A stretch of 64,000 nucleotides of DNA from Thiopseudomonas acetoxidans (GTDB lineage Bacteria; Pseudomonadota; Gammaproteobacteria; Pseudomonadales; Pseudomonadaceae), in assembly GCF_030362935.1 (NCBI RefSeq), contig NZ_JAUCDY010000002.1:189173-253172 (forward strand). Reading direction: 5' to 3'. The notes beneath the pieces were generated by a model. The model saw only the letters and a program-made list of their open reading frames with translations. It was not told the DNA's origin and did not search any database. The position numbers and the translations under genes were made by a program. How positions within the stretch are numbered: position 1 is the stretch's first letter; each line of letters begins with the position of its first letter. Shown one piece after another: positions 52,578 through 61,273 of this stretch.

Positions 52578-53222
52578 TTAAAGCTTAACCACATCCTCAG
52601 CCTGCAAGCCTTTGTCACGCTCCATGACATAAAACTCAACTCGTTCACCCTCAACTAAAACACGATGTCCTTCGCCACGTATTGCGCGAAAATGAACGAA
52701 AATATCTTCACCTGAGTCGCGGGAAATAAAACCAAACCCTTTAGCCGTGTTAAACCACTTAACTGTACCTAGCTCACGATCACCCTCAGCCTCACCTACA
52801 GTTTCATAAGTGGCGGTAGCAGCTTGCTTTTTAGGCTGACGGTTGTAGTGCAGCATCAGATGGATAATGGTTGCCGCCAACAGTACAGCCACAGAAAAAG
52901 CCGAGGCGTTATAACCGTCAGAGCCTTCTAATTTGATCACCACAAAAATAGCCTGCATTAACGCAACCGCCAGCACCATGACTGAAACAATATTCTGCAG
53001 ATTCTGCTTGCTGCTGCACTTCCATCTGGGCACTACAGGGGCAAACAGCATATTGATTAAACCAAAACAAGCCAGCAGCAACACATTCGTATCACCTAAC
53101 TGCTGAGCTACAGACAGGACAATGGCAAGCGCAAAGCTAAGCAGGCCAAGAAAGAAATGCAGGGGTTTTAAAAGATCAGAAAATGTACGGGTATTAGAAT
53201 AATCTTGAGTATTTGAAGACAT
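52578..53222 (-). CDS. Membrane-anchored cold-shock domain protein
   Basis: A 214-residue fusion. Residues 18-125 hold four hydrophobic helices; a linker (about 128-148) rich in Ala, Thr and Glu leads to a complete C-terminal cold-shock domain (149-214) with GTVKWFNTAKGFGFISRD and DIFVHFRAI motifs. The domain should face the cytoplasm and bind RNA at the membrane. Its position next to aspS matches a Pseudomonas gene annotated only as probable cold-shock protein (PA0961, from memory). Function unknown beyond RNA binding. Confidence 0.88.
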   Translation of the reverse strand: MSSNTQDYSNTRTFSDLLKPLHFFLGLLSFALAIVLSVAQQLGDTNVLLLACFGLINMLFAPVVPRWKCSSKQNLQNIVSVMVLAVALMQAIFVVIKLEGSDGYNASAFSVAVLLAATIIHLMLHYNRQPKKQAATATYETVGEAEGDRELGTVKWFNTAKGFGFISRDSGEDIFVHFRAIRGEGHRVLVEGERVEFYVMERDKGLQAEDVVKL

Positions 53223-53538
53223 GAAGCACCTTATCGAAATCTGTTTAAAAATAGTTCTATAAAAAACAAAAACATACTAAATATCGCCACGTAAGTTAGC
53301 AGATCTAGTTTCTTTACTGTAGTGAAATTTTAGCTGAATTTCATTGCTGTGTAACATATTACCTATTCACACCTCGAGCACCAACCAAGCACACAACAAT
53401 TGCATAAGCCTGCCAACAAATTAGAGCATAGCCGTTATCGCCGTAAAGCTATATAATTGCGCGTTTGTGTGCAACAGCGATTAATCGCATTGCACTGACA
53501 CCCAGACACATTCGAACGATTCGGGAAATAACACTATT
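53223..53538. other. 316-base divergent promoter region of the cold-shock gene and aspS
   Basis: No gene is visible. It is AT-rich near the cold-shock gene. TATAAT at 53452-53457 could be the -10 element for aspS, though the -35 is weak. A short inverted repeat TGAAAT...ATTTCA lies near 53323-53343. Confidence 0.5.
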
Positions 53539-55314
53539 ATGATGCGCAGCCACTATTGCGGCGACTTGAACGCCGGTCTTGAAGGTCAAAAAGTAACAAT
53601 TTGCGGATGGGTTCATCGCCGCCGTGACCACGGTGGGGTGATTTTTTTAGACATCCGCGACCGCGAAGGTCTGGCGCAGGTTGTTTTCAATCCAGAGCAA
53701 AGCGAGATTTTCGCTAAAGCCGACCGCGTGCGTAGTGAGTATGTACTGCAGATTACCGGCACGGTGAATCTGCGCCCCGATGGCGCAAAAAACCCCAACC
53801 TCGCCAGCGGCGAAATCGAAGTGATTGCCGACAGCCTTGAAGTGCTAAGCCAGGCAGAAACACCACCCTTCCCCTTAGATGACTATTGCGATGTCGGCGA
53901 AGAAACCCGCTTGCGTTTTCGCTACATCGACCTGCGTCGTCCGGAAATGGCTGAAAAGCTTAAGTTGCGTTCACGCATTACCGCCAGCATCCGTCGCTAT
54001 TTGGATGAACACGGCTTCTTAGATGTGGAAACCCCCATCCTGACCCGCGCCACACCCGAAGGTGCGCGTGACTATTTGGTGCCCAGCCGCACCCACGCCG
54101 GCAGTTTCTTTGCTCTGCCGCAGTCGCCCCAACTGTTTAAGCAATTATTGATGGTGTCCGGTTTTGACCGTTACTACCAAATCGCCAAGTGCTTCCGCGA
54201 TGAAGATTTGCGTGCCGACCGCCAGCCAGAATTTACCCAAATCGATATCGAAACCAGTTTTATGGATGAAGCCGATATCATGGGCATCACCGAAACCATG
54301 ATCCGCAATCTATTTAAAGACGTGCTGGATGTGGAGTTAGGCGAATTCCCGCACATGCCCTACGCTGAAGCCATGCGCCGGTTCGGTTCAGATAAGCCTG
54401 ACCTGCGTATTCCACTAGAATTAGTAGACATTGCTGATCAGCTCAGAGACGTTGAGTTTAAAGTATTTAGCGGCCCAGCTAACGACCCTAAAGGCCGTGT
54501 CGCTGCACTGCGTGTTCCCGGCCAAGGTGCGATGCCTCGCGGACAAATTGATGACTATACCAAATACGTCGGCAACTACGGCGCTAAAGGTTTGGCGTAC
54601 ATTAAAGTTAACGAGCGCGCCAAAGGTGCCGAGGGTTTGCAGTCGCCCATCGTTAAATTTATTCCTGAAGACAACCTCAATACCATCTTGGACCGTGTTG
54701 GTGCAGTCGACGGTGATATCGTTTTCTTTGGTGCCGACAAAGCGCAGGTGGTTAGCGATGCGCTAGGTGCATTGCGCATTCGTTTGGGGCATGACCTGAA
54801 CTTACTCACGTGCAAGTGGGCACCGATGTGGGTCGTGGACTTCCCCATGTTTGAGGAAAACGATGACGGCTCACTGACCGCCTTGCACCACCCCTTCACC
54901 TCACCGCAGTGCAGCGCGGACGAGCTAAAAGCCGCGCCGCAAAAAGCCCTGTCCCGTGCATATGATATGGTACTCAACGGTACTGAACTGGGTGGTGGCT
55001 CGATTCGTATCCACAACCGCGTTATGCAACAGGTGGTGTTTGATGTGCTGGGGATTAGTGCTGAAGAGCAACGTGAGAAGTTTGGCTTCTTGCTCGATGC
55101 CCTAAAGTACGGTGCGCCACCCCATGGCGGTTTGGCCTTTGGTTTGGACCGTTTAGTGATGCTGATGACCGGCGCCAGCTCAATTCGTGAAGTCATTGCC
55201 TTCCCGAAAACCCAGAGTGCTGCTTGCGTTATGACCCAAGCACCGGGCGCAGTAGACCCTAAGGCTTTGCGCGAATTACACATTCGTTTGCGCGAACAAG
55301 CAAAAGCGGAATAA
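53539..55314 (+). CDS. aspS: Aspartyl-tRNA synthetase
   Basis: A 591-residue class II synthetase. The N-terminal OB domain (GWVHRRRDHGGVIFLDIRD) is followed by motif 2 (CFRDEDLRADRQPEFTQID), the bacterial GAD insertion and motif 3 (GGLAFGLDRLVMLMTG). In Pseudomonas this enzyme can also charge tRNA-Asn, with later amidation by GatCAB; whether this one does cannot be told. It opens the aspS-yebC-ruvCAB-tol region. Confidence 0.97.
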   Translation: MMRSHYCGDLNAGLEGQKVTICGWVHRRRDHGGVIFLDIRDREGLAQVVFNPEQSEIFAKADRVRSEYVLQITGTVNLRPDGAKNPNLASGEIEVIADSLEVLSQAETPPFPLDDYCDVGEETRLRFRYIDLRRPEMAEKLKLRSRITASIRRYLDEHGFLDVETPILTRATPEGARDYLVPSRTHAGSFFALPQSPQLFKQLLMVSGFDRYYQIAKCFRDEDLRADRQPEFTQIDIETSFMDEADIMGITETMIRNLFKDVLDVELGEFPHMPYAEAMRRFGSDKPDLRIPLELVDIADQLRDVEFKVFSGPANDPKGRVAALRVPGQGAMPRGQIDDYTKYVGNYGAKGLAYIKVNERAKGAEGLQSPIVKFIPEDNLNTILDRVGAVDGDIVFFGADKAQVVSDALGALRIRLGHDLNLLTCKWAPMWVVDFPMFEENDDGSLTALHHPFTSPQCSADELKAAPQKALSRAYDMVLNGTELGGGSIRIHNRVMQQVVFDVLGISAEEQREKFGFLLDALKYGAPPHGGLAFGLDRLVMLMTGASSIREVIAFPKTQSAACVMTQAPGAVDPKALRELHIRLREQAKAE

Positions 55315-55341
55315 CCCATCTTCACGATAACGTAAGCATAG

Positions 55342-55390
55342 TGTAGGTCGTGCCTTTAGGTCGACATATCAGGCTCAGAAACGACCTACA
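55342..55390. repeat. GTAGGTCG-family inverted repeat
   Basis: TGTAGGTCGT and ACGACCTACA form a perfect 10-bp inverted repeat around a 29-base centre with GACATATCAGG. It is related to the compound copy at 44184-44293. It lies 28 bases after aspS and may stabilise mRNA. Confidence 0.65.
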
Positions 55391-55448
55391 TTACTTTCAT
55401 GCGCACCGTGTTACCGACTAGCGCTGTATTACATGATGGCTCGATTTC

Positions 55449-55463
55449 GCGCAAAATTTGCGC
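55449..55463. repeat. REP-like palindrome GCGCAA-AAT-TTGCGC
   Basis: Fifth copy of the GCGCAA-N3-TTGCGC family, followed by TCCAACA as in the copy at 42509, in the gap between aspS and yebC. Confidence 0.55.
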
Positions 55464-55523
55464 TCCAACAAAAAAACACTGTATTTATACTGTTTTCACT
55501 GACACACATATTTAGGAGTAGCC

Positions 55524-56255
55524 ATGGCGGGACATTCCAAATGGTCCAATATCAAGCATCGCAAAGAGCGTCAGGACGCCAAGCGGGGCAAGATTTTCAC
55601 CAAACTGATTCGCGAACTAACCGTAGCTGCTAAAGAAGGCGGCGGTGAAGTGCCGGATAATCCACGTCTGCGTCTAGCCGTAGATAAAGCCCTTAGCGCC
55701 AACATGAGCCGCGACACCATCGACCGTGCCATTGCACGCGGCGTAGGTAGTAACGAAGGTGATAACGTCGAAGATTTGGTGTACGAAGGCTACGCACCCG
55801 GTGGTGTAGCAGTGTATGTCGAGGCGATGACTGACAACCGTAACCGCACAGCCGGTGAAGTGCGCCACGCCTTTAGCAAACATGGTGGTAACCTAGGTAC
55901 CGATGGTTCAGTCGCCTATCTGTTTGAGCGCAAAGGTCAGCTTATATTTGCTCCGGGGGTTGATGAAGAAGCGCTACTCGATGCAGCGCTTGAAGCCGGG
56001 GCTGATGATGTCGAAGTGGGTGATGACGGTTCAGTTGAGGTTTTAACCAGTTTTGAAGACTTTATTTCAGTCAACGAAGCTCTAAAAGCAGCCGGTTTTG
56101 TTGCCGAGCAAGCTGAAATAGCGATGTTACCAACCACCGAAGCTGAATTAGATGCGCAAGGCGCTGAGAAAGTTATGCGCCTCATCGATGCACTCGAAGA
56201 TCTGGACGACGTGCAAAACGTCTACAGTAACGCAGTGTTCCCAGAAGATATGTAA
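55524..56255 (+). CDS. yebC: YebC/PmpR family protein
   Basis: A 243-residue YebC/TACO1 protein with family start MAGHSKWSNIKHRKERQDAK and the YEGYAPGGVAVYVEAMTDN segment. Members have been described as transcription regulators (PmpR in P. aeruginosa quorum sensing) and as factors that ease ribosome stalling at proline runs. The gene lies between aspS and ruvC in the Pseudomonas order. An AGGAG site precedes the ATG. Confidence 0.95.
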   Translation: MAGHSKWSNIKHRKERQDAKRGKIFTKLIRELTVAAKEGGGEVPDNPRLRLAVDKALSANMSRDTIDRAIARGVGSNEGDNVEDLVYEGYAPGGVAVYVEAMTDNRNRTAGEVRHAFSKHGGNLGTDGSVAYLFERKGQLIFAPGVDEEALLDAALEAGADDVEVGDDGSVEVLTSFEDFISVNEALKAAGFVAEQAEIAMLPTTEAELDAQGAEKVMRLIDALEDLDDVQNVYSNAVFPEDM

Positions 56256-56279
56256 TCCAACCACATAAACTCCTGATGA

Positions 56280-56309
56280 TTGCGACTGCTAGCCAAACTA
56301 CAGTCGCAA
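56280..56309 (+). terminator. Hairpin after yebC
   Basis: TTGCGACTG and CAGTCGCAA form a perfect 9-bp stem with a 12-base loop, 25 bases after the stop; no long T run, so termination may be partial. Confidence 0.5.
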
Positions 56310-56388
56310 CCAACCTTTCTTGCACTATGCACCACCCTCTCCCATAAAAATAAATCACAGTAACCTCCCACCCTTATAGCACTGTGTA

Positions 56389-56394
56389 TATAAT
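56389..56394 (+). promoter_or_regulatory. Possible -10 element of the ruvCAB operon
   Basis: A perfect TATAAT 79 bases before the ruvC ATG and after the yebC hairpin. No good -35 is seen, so this is tentative. Confidence 0.35.
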
Positions 56395-56473
56395 CAGTGC
56401 TTTGTGTTATTTTGCTTTTCTGATTTCCAATATTTACTACAAACTCAGTGTTTGTATTTTTAGGTTGCTGTGC

Positions 56474-57007
56474 ATGACTCTTATTTTAGGTATCGACCCG
56501 GGCTCACGCATCACCGGTTACGGCATTGTTCGTGATAACGGTCGCCGCTGTGAATACATTGCTTCTGGCTGCATCCGCACCGGCACTGGCGAGCTGTCCG
56601 AGCGCCTAAACGCTGTGTTTAGCGGTATTCATGAGATCATCAGCAGCTACCACCCAGATCTGATGAGTATTGAGCAGGTGTTTATGGCGCGTAATGCTGA
56701 CTCAGCCCTTAAGCTGGGACAAGCGCGTGGCGCAGCCATTGTTGCAGCTACACAAGCCGGTCTTGCGGTCAGTGAATACAGCGCGACACAAATCAAATCC
56801 GCTATCGTGGGCAGCGGTCGCGCCGCCAAAGAACAAGTACAGATGATGGTGATGCACCTGTTGCAACTGACACAAAAACCGCAGATTGACGCATCCGATG
56901 CCTTAGCTGCCGCACTGTGCCACGCGCATCACCGACAAACCCTTATCGCACATGACTTAAGCAGCGCTAAAAGCCGAGGCGGACGCCTACGCTTAACTGT
57001 GCGCTAA
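56474..57007 (+). CDS. ruvC: Holliday junction endonuclease RuvC
   Basis: A 177-residue resolvase. Catalytic acids are in LGIDPGSRITGYG (Asp), MSIEQVFMARN (Glu) and DASDALAAALCHAH (Asp pair). It cuts Holliday junctions together with RuvAB. The ATG encoding MTLILGIDPG is the family start; the frame is open 30 codons upstream without support. Followed by ruvA after 18 bases. Confidence 0.96.
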   Translation: MTLILGIDPGSRITGYGIVRDNGRRCEYIASGCIRTGTGELSERLNAVFSGIHEIISSYHPDLMSIEQVFMARNADSALKLGQARGAAIVAATQAGLAVSEYSATQIKSAIVGSGRAAKEQVQMMVMHLLQLTQKPQIDASDALAAALCHAHHRQTLIAHDLSSAKSRGGRLRLTVR

Positions 57008-57025
57008 CCACTTGGAGAACACAGA

Positions 57026-57634
57026 GTGATTGGTTATTTACGTGGTGTCTTACTGGACAAACAACCGCCCTTTATTACCCTAGACGTTAATGGGGTCGGT
57101 TATGAGCTGGAAGTGCCGATGAGCACGTTATTTCAGCTTCCTGAACAAGGCAAAGAGCTTGAACTACACACACACCTGGTTGTACGTGAAGATGCACAAC
57201 TCTTGTTTGGTTTTTACAGCAAACGTGATCGGTTGATGTTTCGTGAGCTGATCCGCTTAAATGGTGTTGGTCCCAAACTAGCCCTAGCTTTAATGTCCGG
57301 TATGAGCGCCAATGAGCTGATTGCGTGCGTGCATGCCGAAGACACAGCGCGCCTAATGAAAGTGCCGGGCGTGGGTAAGAAAACCGCCGAGCGCCTGCTA
57401 GTAGAACTTAAAGGCCGCTTTAAAGACTGGGATAGCGGCGCAACTGCAATCAGCCTACCCGGACAAGGCGCAAACGTTGCCAATTCTTCTAGCGCCGAGC
57501 AAGATGCCCTTAGCGCGCTGATTAGCTTAGGCTACAAACCCGCTGAAGCCAGTCGTAGTATTAGAGCCATCTTTGCTGAAGGCCTGAGCAGCGAAGAATT
57601 GATCCGCCGCGCCCTGCAATCCAGCACCCAATAA
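57026..57634 (+). CDS. ruvA: Holliday junction branch migration subunit RuvA
   Basis: A 202-residue protein with N-terminal OB domain (MIGYLRGVLL start), helix-hairpin-helix motifs (LNGVGPKLALALMSG and VPGVGKKTAERLLVELKGR) and a C-terminal RuvB-binding domain (DALSALISLGYKPAEASRSI). It binds the junction as a tetramer. The start is GTG with a GGAGA site. Between ruvC and ruvB. Confidence 0.96.
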   Translation: MIGYLRGVLLDKQPPFITLDVNGVGYELEVPMSTLFQLPEQGKELELHTHLVVREDAQLLFGFYSKRDRLMFRELIRLNGVGPKLALALMSGMSANELIACVHAEDTARLMKVPGVGKKTAERLLVELKGRFKDWDSGATAISLPGQGANVANSSSAEQDALSALISLGYKPAEASRSIRAIFAEGLSSEELIRRALQSSTQ

Positions 57635-57649
57635 CTCAAGTGAACCCCC

Positions 57650-58693
57650 ATGATTGAAGCTGATCGCCTAATAAGTGGTACCGCCAAAGAGCGCGAAGAA
57701 CAATACGACCGCGCCATTCGCCCCCTATCCCTAACCGAATACATTGGCCAACCAGTGGTGCGCGACCAAATGAGCCTGTTTATCGAGGCGGCTAAACAGC
57801 GCGAAGAAGCCTTGGATCACACCTTGATTTTCGGTCCGCCCGGGCTTGGCAAAACCACCCTAGCTAACATTATAGCCAGCGAAATGGGGGGCTCCTTAAA
57901 AAGCACCTCAGGCCCCGTGCTTGAGCGTGCCGGCGACTTGGCTGCATTGCTGACGAATCTCAACAGCGGCGACGTGCTCTTTATTGACGAAATCCACCGC
58001 CTGCCGCCCGTCGTAGAAGAAATTCTTTATCCGGCCATGGAAGATTTCCAGCTAGACATCATGATCGGTGAAGGGCCTGCAGCGCGTTCCATTAAACTGG
58101 ATTTACCCCCCTTCACCTTAGTCGGTGCCACTACCCGCGCGGGTATGCTCACCAACCCACTAAGAGACCGTTTCGGTATTGTGCAGCGCCTCGAATTTTA
58201 TAGTCACCCGGACCTCACCCAAATTGTTGAGCGTTCAGCCACTATTATGCAAGTACCCATTGTTCCTGAAGGTGCGTTTGAAATCGCGCGCCGTGCGCGT
58301 GGCACGCCACGCATTGCCAACCGCTTGTTAAGACGCGTACGCGATTTTGCCCAGGTGCGCGGCACAGGTGAAATCACCCTACAGATTGCCGACCAAGCCT
58401 TGAACATGCTGGACGTGGACCAACACGGCTTTGATCACCAAGACCGCCGCTTGTTATTAGCCATGATTGAAAAATTCGATGGAGGTCCTGTCGGTATTGA
58501 TAGCTTAGCCGCTGCAATCAGTGAAGAACGTCACACCATTGAGGACGTACTCGAACCCTTTTTAATCCAGCAAGGCTATATAATGCGCACACCTCGGGGT
58601 CGTATGGTAACGCGTCATGCTTATCTGCACTTCGGTTTGCCTACACCCAAAAACATCTACAACCCTGAACCGCAGGACTTTTGCGATGACTAA
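57650..58693 (+). CDS. ruvB: Holliday junction helicase RuvB
   Basis: A 347-residue AAA+ motor. Walker A GPPGLGKTTLANI, Walker B LFIDEIHRLP, sensor GATTRAGML and arginine finger region LRDRFGI are intact, followed by the winged-helix domain (TPRGRMVTRHAYLHFG). Drives branch migration with RuvA. Its end overlaps ybgC by 8 bases. Confidence 0.97.
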   Translation: MIEADRLISGTAKEREEQYDRAIRPLSLTEYIGQPVVRDQMSLFIEAAKQREEALDHTLIFGPPGLGKTTLANIIASEMGGSLKSTSGPVLERAGDLAALLTNLNSGDVLFIDEIHRLPPVVEEILYPAMEDFQLDIMIGEGPAARSIKLDLPPFTLVGATTRAGMLTNPLRDRFGIVQRLEFYSHPDLTQIVERSATIMQVPIVPEGAFEIARRARGTPRIANRLLRRVRDFAQVRGTGEITLQIADQALNMLDVDQHGFDHQDRRLLLAMIEKFDGGPVGIDSLAAAISEERHTIEDVLEPFLIQQGYIMRTPRGRMVTRHAYLHFGLPTPKNIYNPEPQDFCDD

Positions 58694-59099
58694 GCCCGGC
58701 TTTTCTCTGCCCGTGCGGGTTTATTACGAAGACACCGATGCCGGTGGCGTGGTGTATTACGTCAACTATTTGAAATTTATGGAGCGCGCCCGCACTGAGC
58801 GACTGCGCGCACTGGGTTTTAACCAGCAGGAATTAGCGCAACTTAATACGCTTTTTGTAGTCCATAGTGCGCAAGCCAGATATCATGCGCCGGCACGGCT
58901 GGACGACGAATTACAGGTCACGGCCAATGTCAGCCAATTAAAGCGCGCACGGCTTGAATTTACGCAACAGGTCAGCCGCGTAAATGATGATAAATTACTC
59001 TGTGAAGGGCAATTTGTCATCGCCTGTATTGCAGCAGACAGCTTTAAACCCAAAGCAATGCCCAGTGCATTGTTTGATATGTTTCAAAATAACGTATAA
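58686..59099 (+). CDS. ybgC: Acyl-CoA thioesterase YbgC
   Basis: A 137-residue hot-dog fold thioesterase of the Tol-Pal-associated type. The active-site motif YYEDTDAGGVVYYVNYLKF, with its Asp, is conserved. It links the Tol-Pal region with acyl or phospholipid metabolism, although its true substrate is unclear. The ATG at 58686 overlaps the ruvB end, which ties the ruv and tol genes into one array. Confidence 0.93.
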   Translation: MTKPGFSLPVRVYYEDTDAGGVVYYVNYLKFMERARTERLRALGFNQQELAQLNTLFVVHSAQARYHAPARLDDELQVTANVSQLKRARLEFTQQVSRVNDDKLLCEGQFVIACIAADSFKPKAMPSALFDMFQNNV

Positions 59100-59118
59100 C
59101 TCATAAATAGGAGGCCTT

Positions 59119-59814
59119 GTGGGCGCTAATCAAATTGATTCTATGTCAATGTGGAGTCTAGTCAGCAATGCCAGTTTGCTGGTGCAGATGGTCATGCTGC
59201 TCTTAGTGGCCGCCTCTGTTATTTCTTGGGTGATTATTTTTTCTCGTGGACAAATGCTCAGAGCAGCCCGCAACAGCCTAACTCAGTTTGATGAGCGCTT
59301 TTGGTCTGGCATTGACCTAGCTAGGCTCTACCGTGAAACCTGCAGCAGGCCTGACGAGCACGGCGGTAGCGAACGTATTTTCCAGGCCGGCTTTAAAGAA
59401 TTCTCCCGTTTACGCCAGCAACAAAACATGCAACCCGATGCCATCATGGATGCCGTGGCCCGGGCGATGCGCGTAGCCATTTCTCGCGAAGAAGAAAGGC
59501 TGGAGCAAAACCTGCCCTTCTTAGCCACCGTGGGTTCAACCAGTCCTTACGTGGGTTTGTTTGGTACTGTGTGGGGCATTATGAACTCGTTCCGAGGTTT
59601 GGCGCAGGTGCAACAAGCCACTTTGGCCACCGTCGCACCCGGTATTGCCGAGGCGCTAATCGCCACGGCTATTGGCTTATTTGCCGCAATTCCGGCCGTA
59701 GTTGCCTACAACAGATTTTCAGCCCGAGCTGAAATCCTTATTGCCCGCTACTATACGTTTGCCGATGAGTTCCAAGCTATTCTGCATCGCAGCGTCCACA
59801 CACCAGCGCAATGA
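59119..59814 (+). CDS. tolQ: Tol-Pal system proton channel subunit TolQ
   Basis: A 231-residue inner-membrane protein with three helices (about 18-40, 135-160, 170-195). The ExbB/TolQ signature VGSTSPYVGLFGTVWGIM is present, as is PGIAEALIATAIGLFAAIPA. With TolR it uses the proton gradient to energise TolA. The GTG start is preceded by AGGAGG. Confidence 0.96.
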   Translation: MGANQIDSMSMWSLVSNASLLVQMVMLLLVAASVISWVIIFSRGQMLRAARNSLTQFDERFWSGIDLARLYRETCSRPDEHGGSERIFQAGFKEFSRLRQQQNMQPDAIMDAVARAMRVAISREEERLEQNLPFLATVGSTSPYVGLFGTVWGIMNSFRGLAQVQQATLATVAPGIAEALIATAIGLFAAIPAVVAYNRFSARAEILIARYYTFADEFQAILHRSVHTPAQ

Positions 59815-59822
59815 GACATCCC

Positions 59823-60275
59823 ATGGCTCGTATCCGCAACCGCAGAAAACCCGTATCCGAAATGAACGTCGTACCCTACATCGACGTCATGCTGGTTTTG
59901 CTGGTCATTTTTATGGTCACCGCACCCATGCTCAATCAAGGGGTTAAGGTTGATCTACCCCAGGTCAGCAGCGAAACCCTGCCGCAAGACAATAGCGCCG
60001 TCATTTTAACCATATCCATCAAGGCCGATAAAACCTATTTCTGGACGACCGGCACTGAGGTTGATGTCGACACCGTACAAGATAAAGCCGTTAGCTTGAC
60101 AGACATGATCAAAGCCGCCAGAGCCATTCTTGCTACCAATGCTCAGCAGGGGAAAAAAGTGCAGGTGTATGTACGTGCGGATAAAAAAGTAGATTACGGC
60201 AGCGTAATGAGTGCCATGGGCGGCTTGCAACAAGCAGGTGTCACCGACGTAGGCCTGATTACCGAGGCTCCCTAA
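59823..60275 (+). CDS. tolR: Tol-Pal system protein TolR
   Basis: A 150-residue inner-membrane protein with one helix carrying the essential proton-path Asp in VVPYIDVMLVLLVIFMVTAP, then a periplasmic domain ending QAGVTDVGLITEAP. The ATG at 59823 (MARIRNRRKPV) fits Pseudomonas TolR; an ATG at 59811 overlapping the tolQ stop is a possible start adding 4 residues. Confidence 0.95.
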   Translation: MARIRNRRKPVSEMNVVPYIDVMLVLLVIFMVTAPMLNQGVKVDLPQVSSETLPQDNSAVILTISIKADKTYFWTTGTEVDVDTVQDKAVSLTDMIKAARAILATNAQQGKKVQVYVRADKKVDYGSVMSAMGGLQQAGVTDVGLITEAP

Positions 60276-61273
60276 TGCGTACGCCACCCGTCAAAAAAAA
60301 GCTATTTTGGCCGATTTTATGGGCTATAGCCTTACACGTCCTGCTGTTTGCTCTACTGTTTGTGAGCTACTCACACACACCGGATCTGCCGCCTAGTCGC
60401 CCGATTGTCAAAGCAACTCTGTATCAACTGGAATCACAAAACAAAGCCACAAGCCAATCAGCTCAAAAAATCACGGGCGAGGCCGAAAAAACTGCGGCCA
60501 AACAGTTTGATCACGAACAACTAGAACAAAAGAAACGTCAAGAACAAGAAGCCGCTGCCAAGCGCAAAGCCGAGCAAGAACGCCAAGCAGCGGCCAAAAA
60601 AGCTGCTGACGACAAAAAGAAAGCCGAGGATCAAAAGCATGCCGCTGAACAAAAAGCAGCCGAGCAACGCAAGCTAGAGCAACAAAAAGCAGAAGCAGCC
60701 AAAAAAATCGCTGCCGACAAAGCTAAAGCAGAAAAAGCCGAAGCGCAGCGTAAGAAAGCCGCCGAGGAAAAGAAAAAAGCTGAAGAGGCGGCCAAGCAAA
60801 AAGCCCTAGCTGAGCAAAAAAAGAAGGAGGCCGAACAGGCAGCCAAGTTAGCGGCAGAAAAAGCACGCGAAGCAGCCCGTAAAGCCAAAGAAGACAAAGA
60901 AGCCGCTGCACTGGCTGAGCTTTTAAAACAAGAAACTCAGTACCAGCGCGCTATGGCAGATAAGCAAGCCGAACAAGACATTGCCAACATCAACGATTTG
61001 ATTATCCAGTTAGTCAGTTCGCACTGGATACGTCCCGCTGGTGCACGTAATGGTATGCAGGTTGAAGTGCGTGTTGACATACTGCCAGATGGAACCATCA
61101 AACATGCAGCCGTCTCTAAGAGCAGTGGCAACCCAGCTTTTGATAATTCCGCGCTGGCTGCTATCTTGAGCGTGGGGCGTGTACGTGAAATTCAAAGTTT
61201 AGACCGCGCCGTTTATGAGAAAACCTACCGCCAATTGACTATGGCATTTAGACCCGAGGACTTAGGCCTGTGA
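60275..61273 (+). CDS. tolA: Tol-Pal system protein TolA
   Basis: A 332-residue protein with an N-terminal membrane anchor (about 10-33), a long Lys/Ala/Glu/Gln-rich helical region (about 65-215) that spans the periplasm, and a C-terminal globular domain (about 225-332) that meets TolB, colicins or phage in relatives. The start overlaps the tolR stop by one base (TAATG). The low-complexity region gives spurious frames on the other strand. Confidence 0.95.
   Translation: MRTPPVKKKLFWPILWAIALHVLLFALLFVSYSHTPDLPPSRPIVKATLYQLESQNKATSQSAQKITGEAEKTAAKQFDHEQLEQKKRQEQEAAAKRKAEQERQAAAKKAADDKKKAEDQKHAAEQKAAEQRKLEQQKAEAAKKIAADKAKAEKAEAQRKKAAEEKKKAEEAAKQKALAEQKKKEAEQAAKLAAEKAREAARKAKEDKEAAALAELLKQETQYQRAMADKQAEQDIANINDLIIQLVSSHWIRPAGARNGMQVEVRVDILPDGTIKHAAVSKSSGNPAFDNSALAAILSVGRVREIQSLDRAVYEKTYRQLTMAFRPEDLGL

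Noticed and set aside
60631..60911. Ala/Ser/Phe-rich frames on the minus strand opposite tolA
   Set aside because: Shadows of the Lys/Ala-rich coiled region of tolA.
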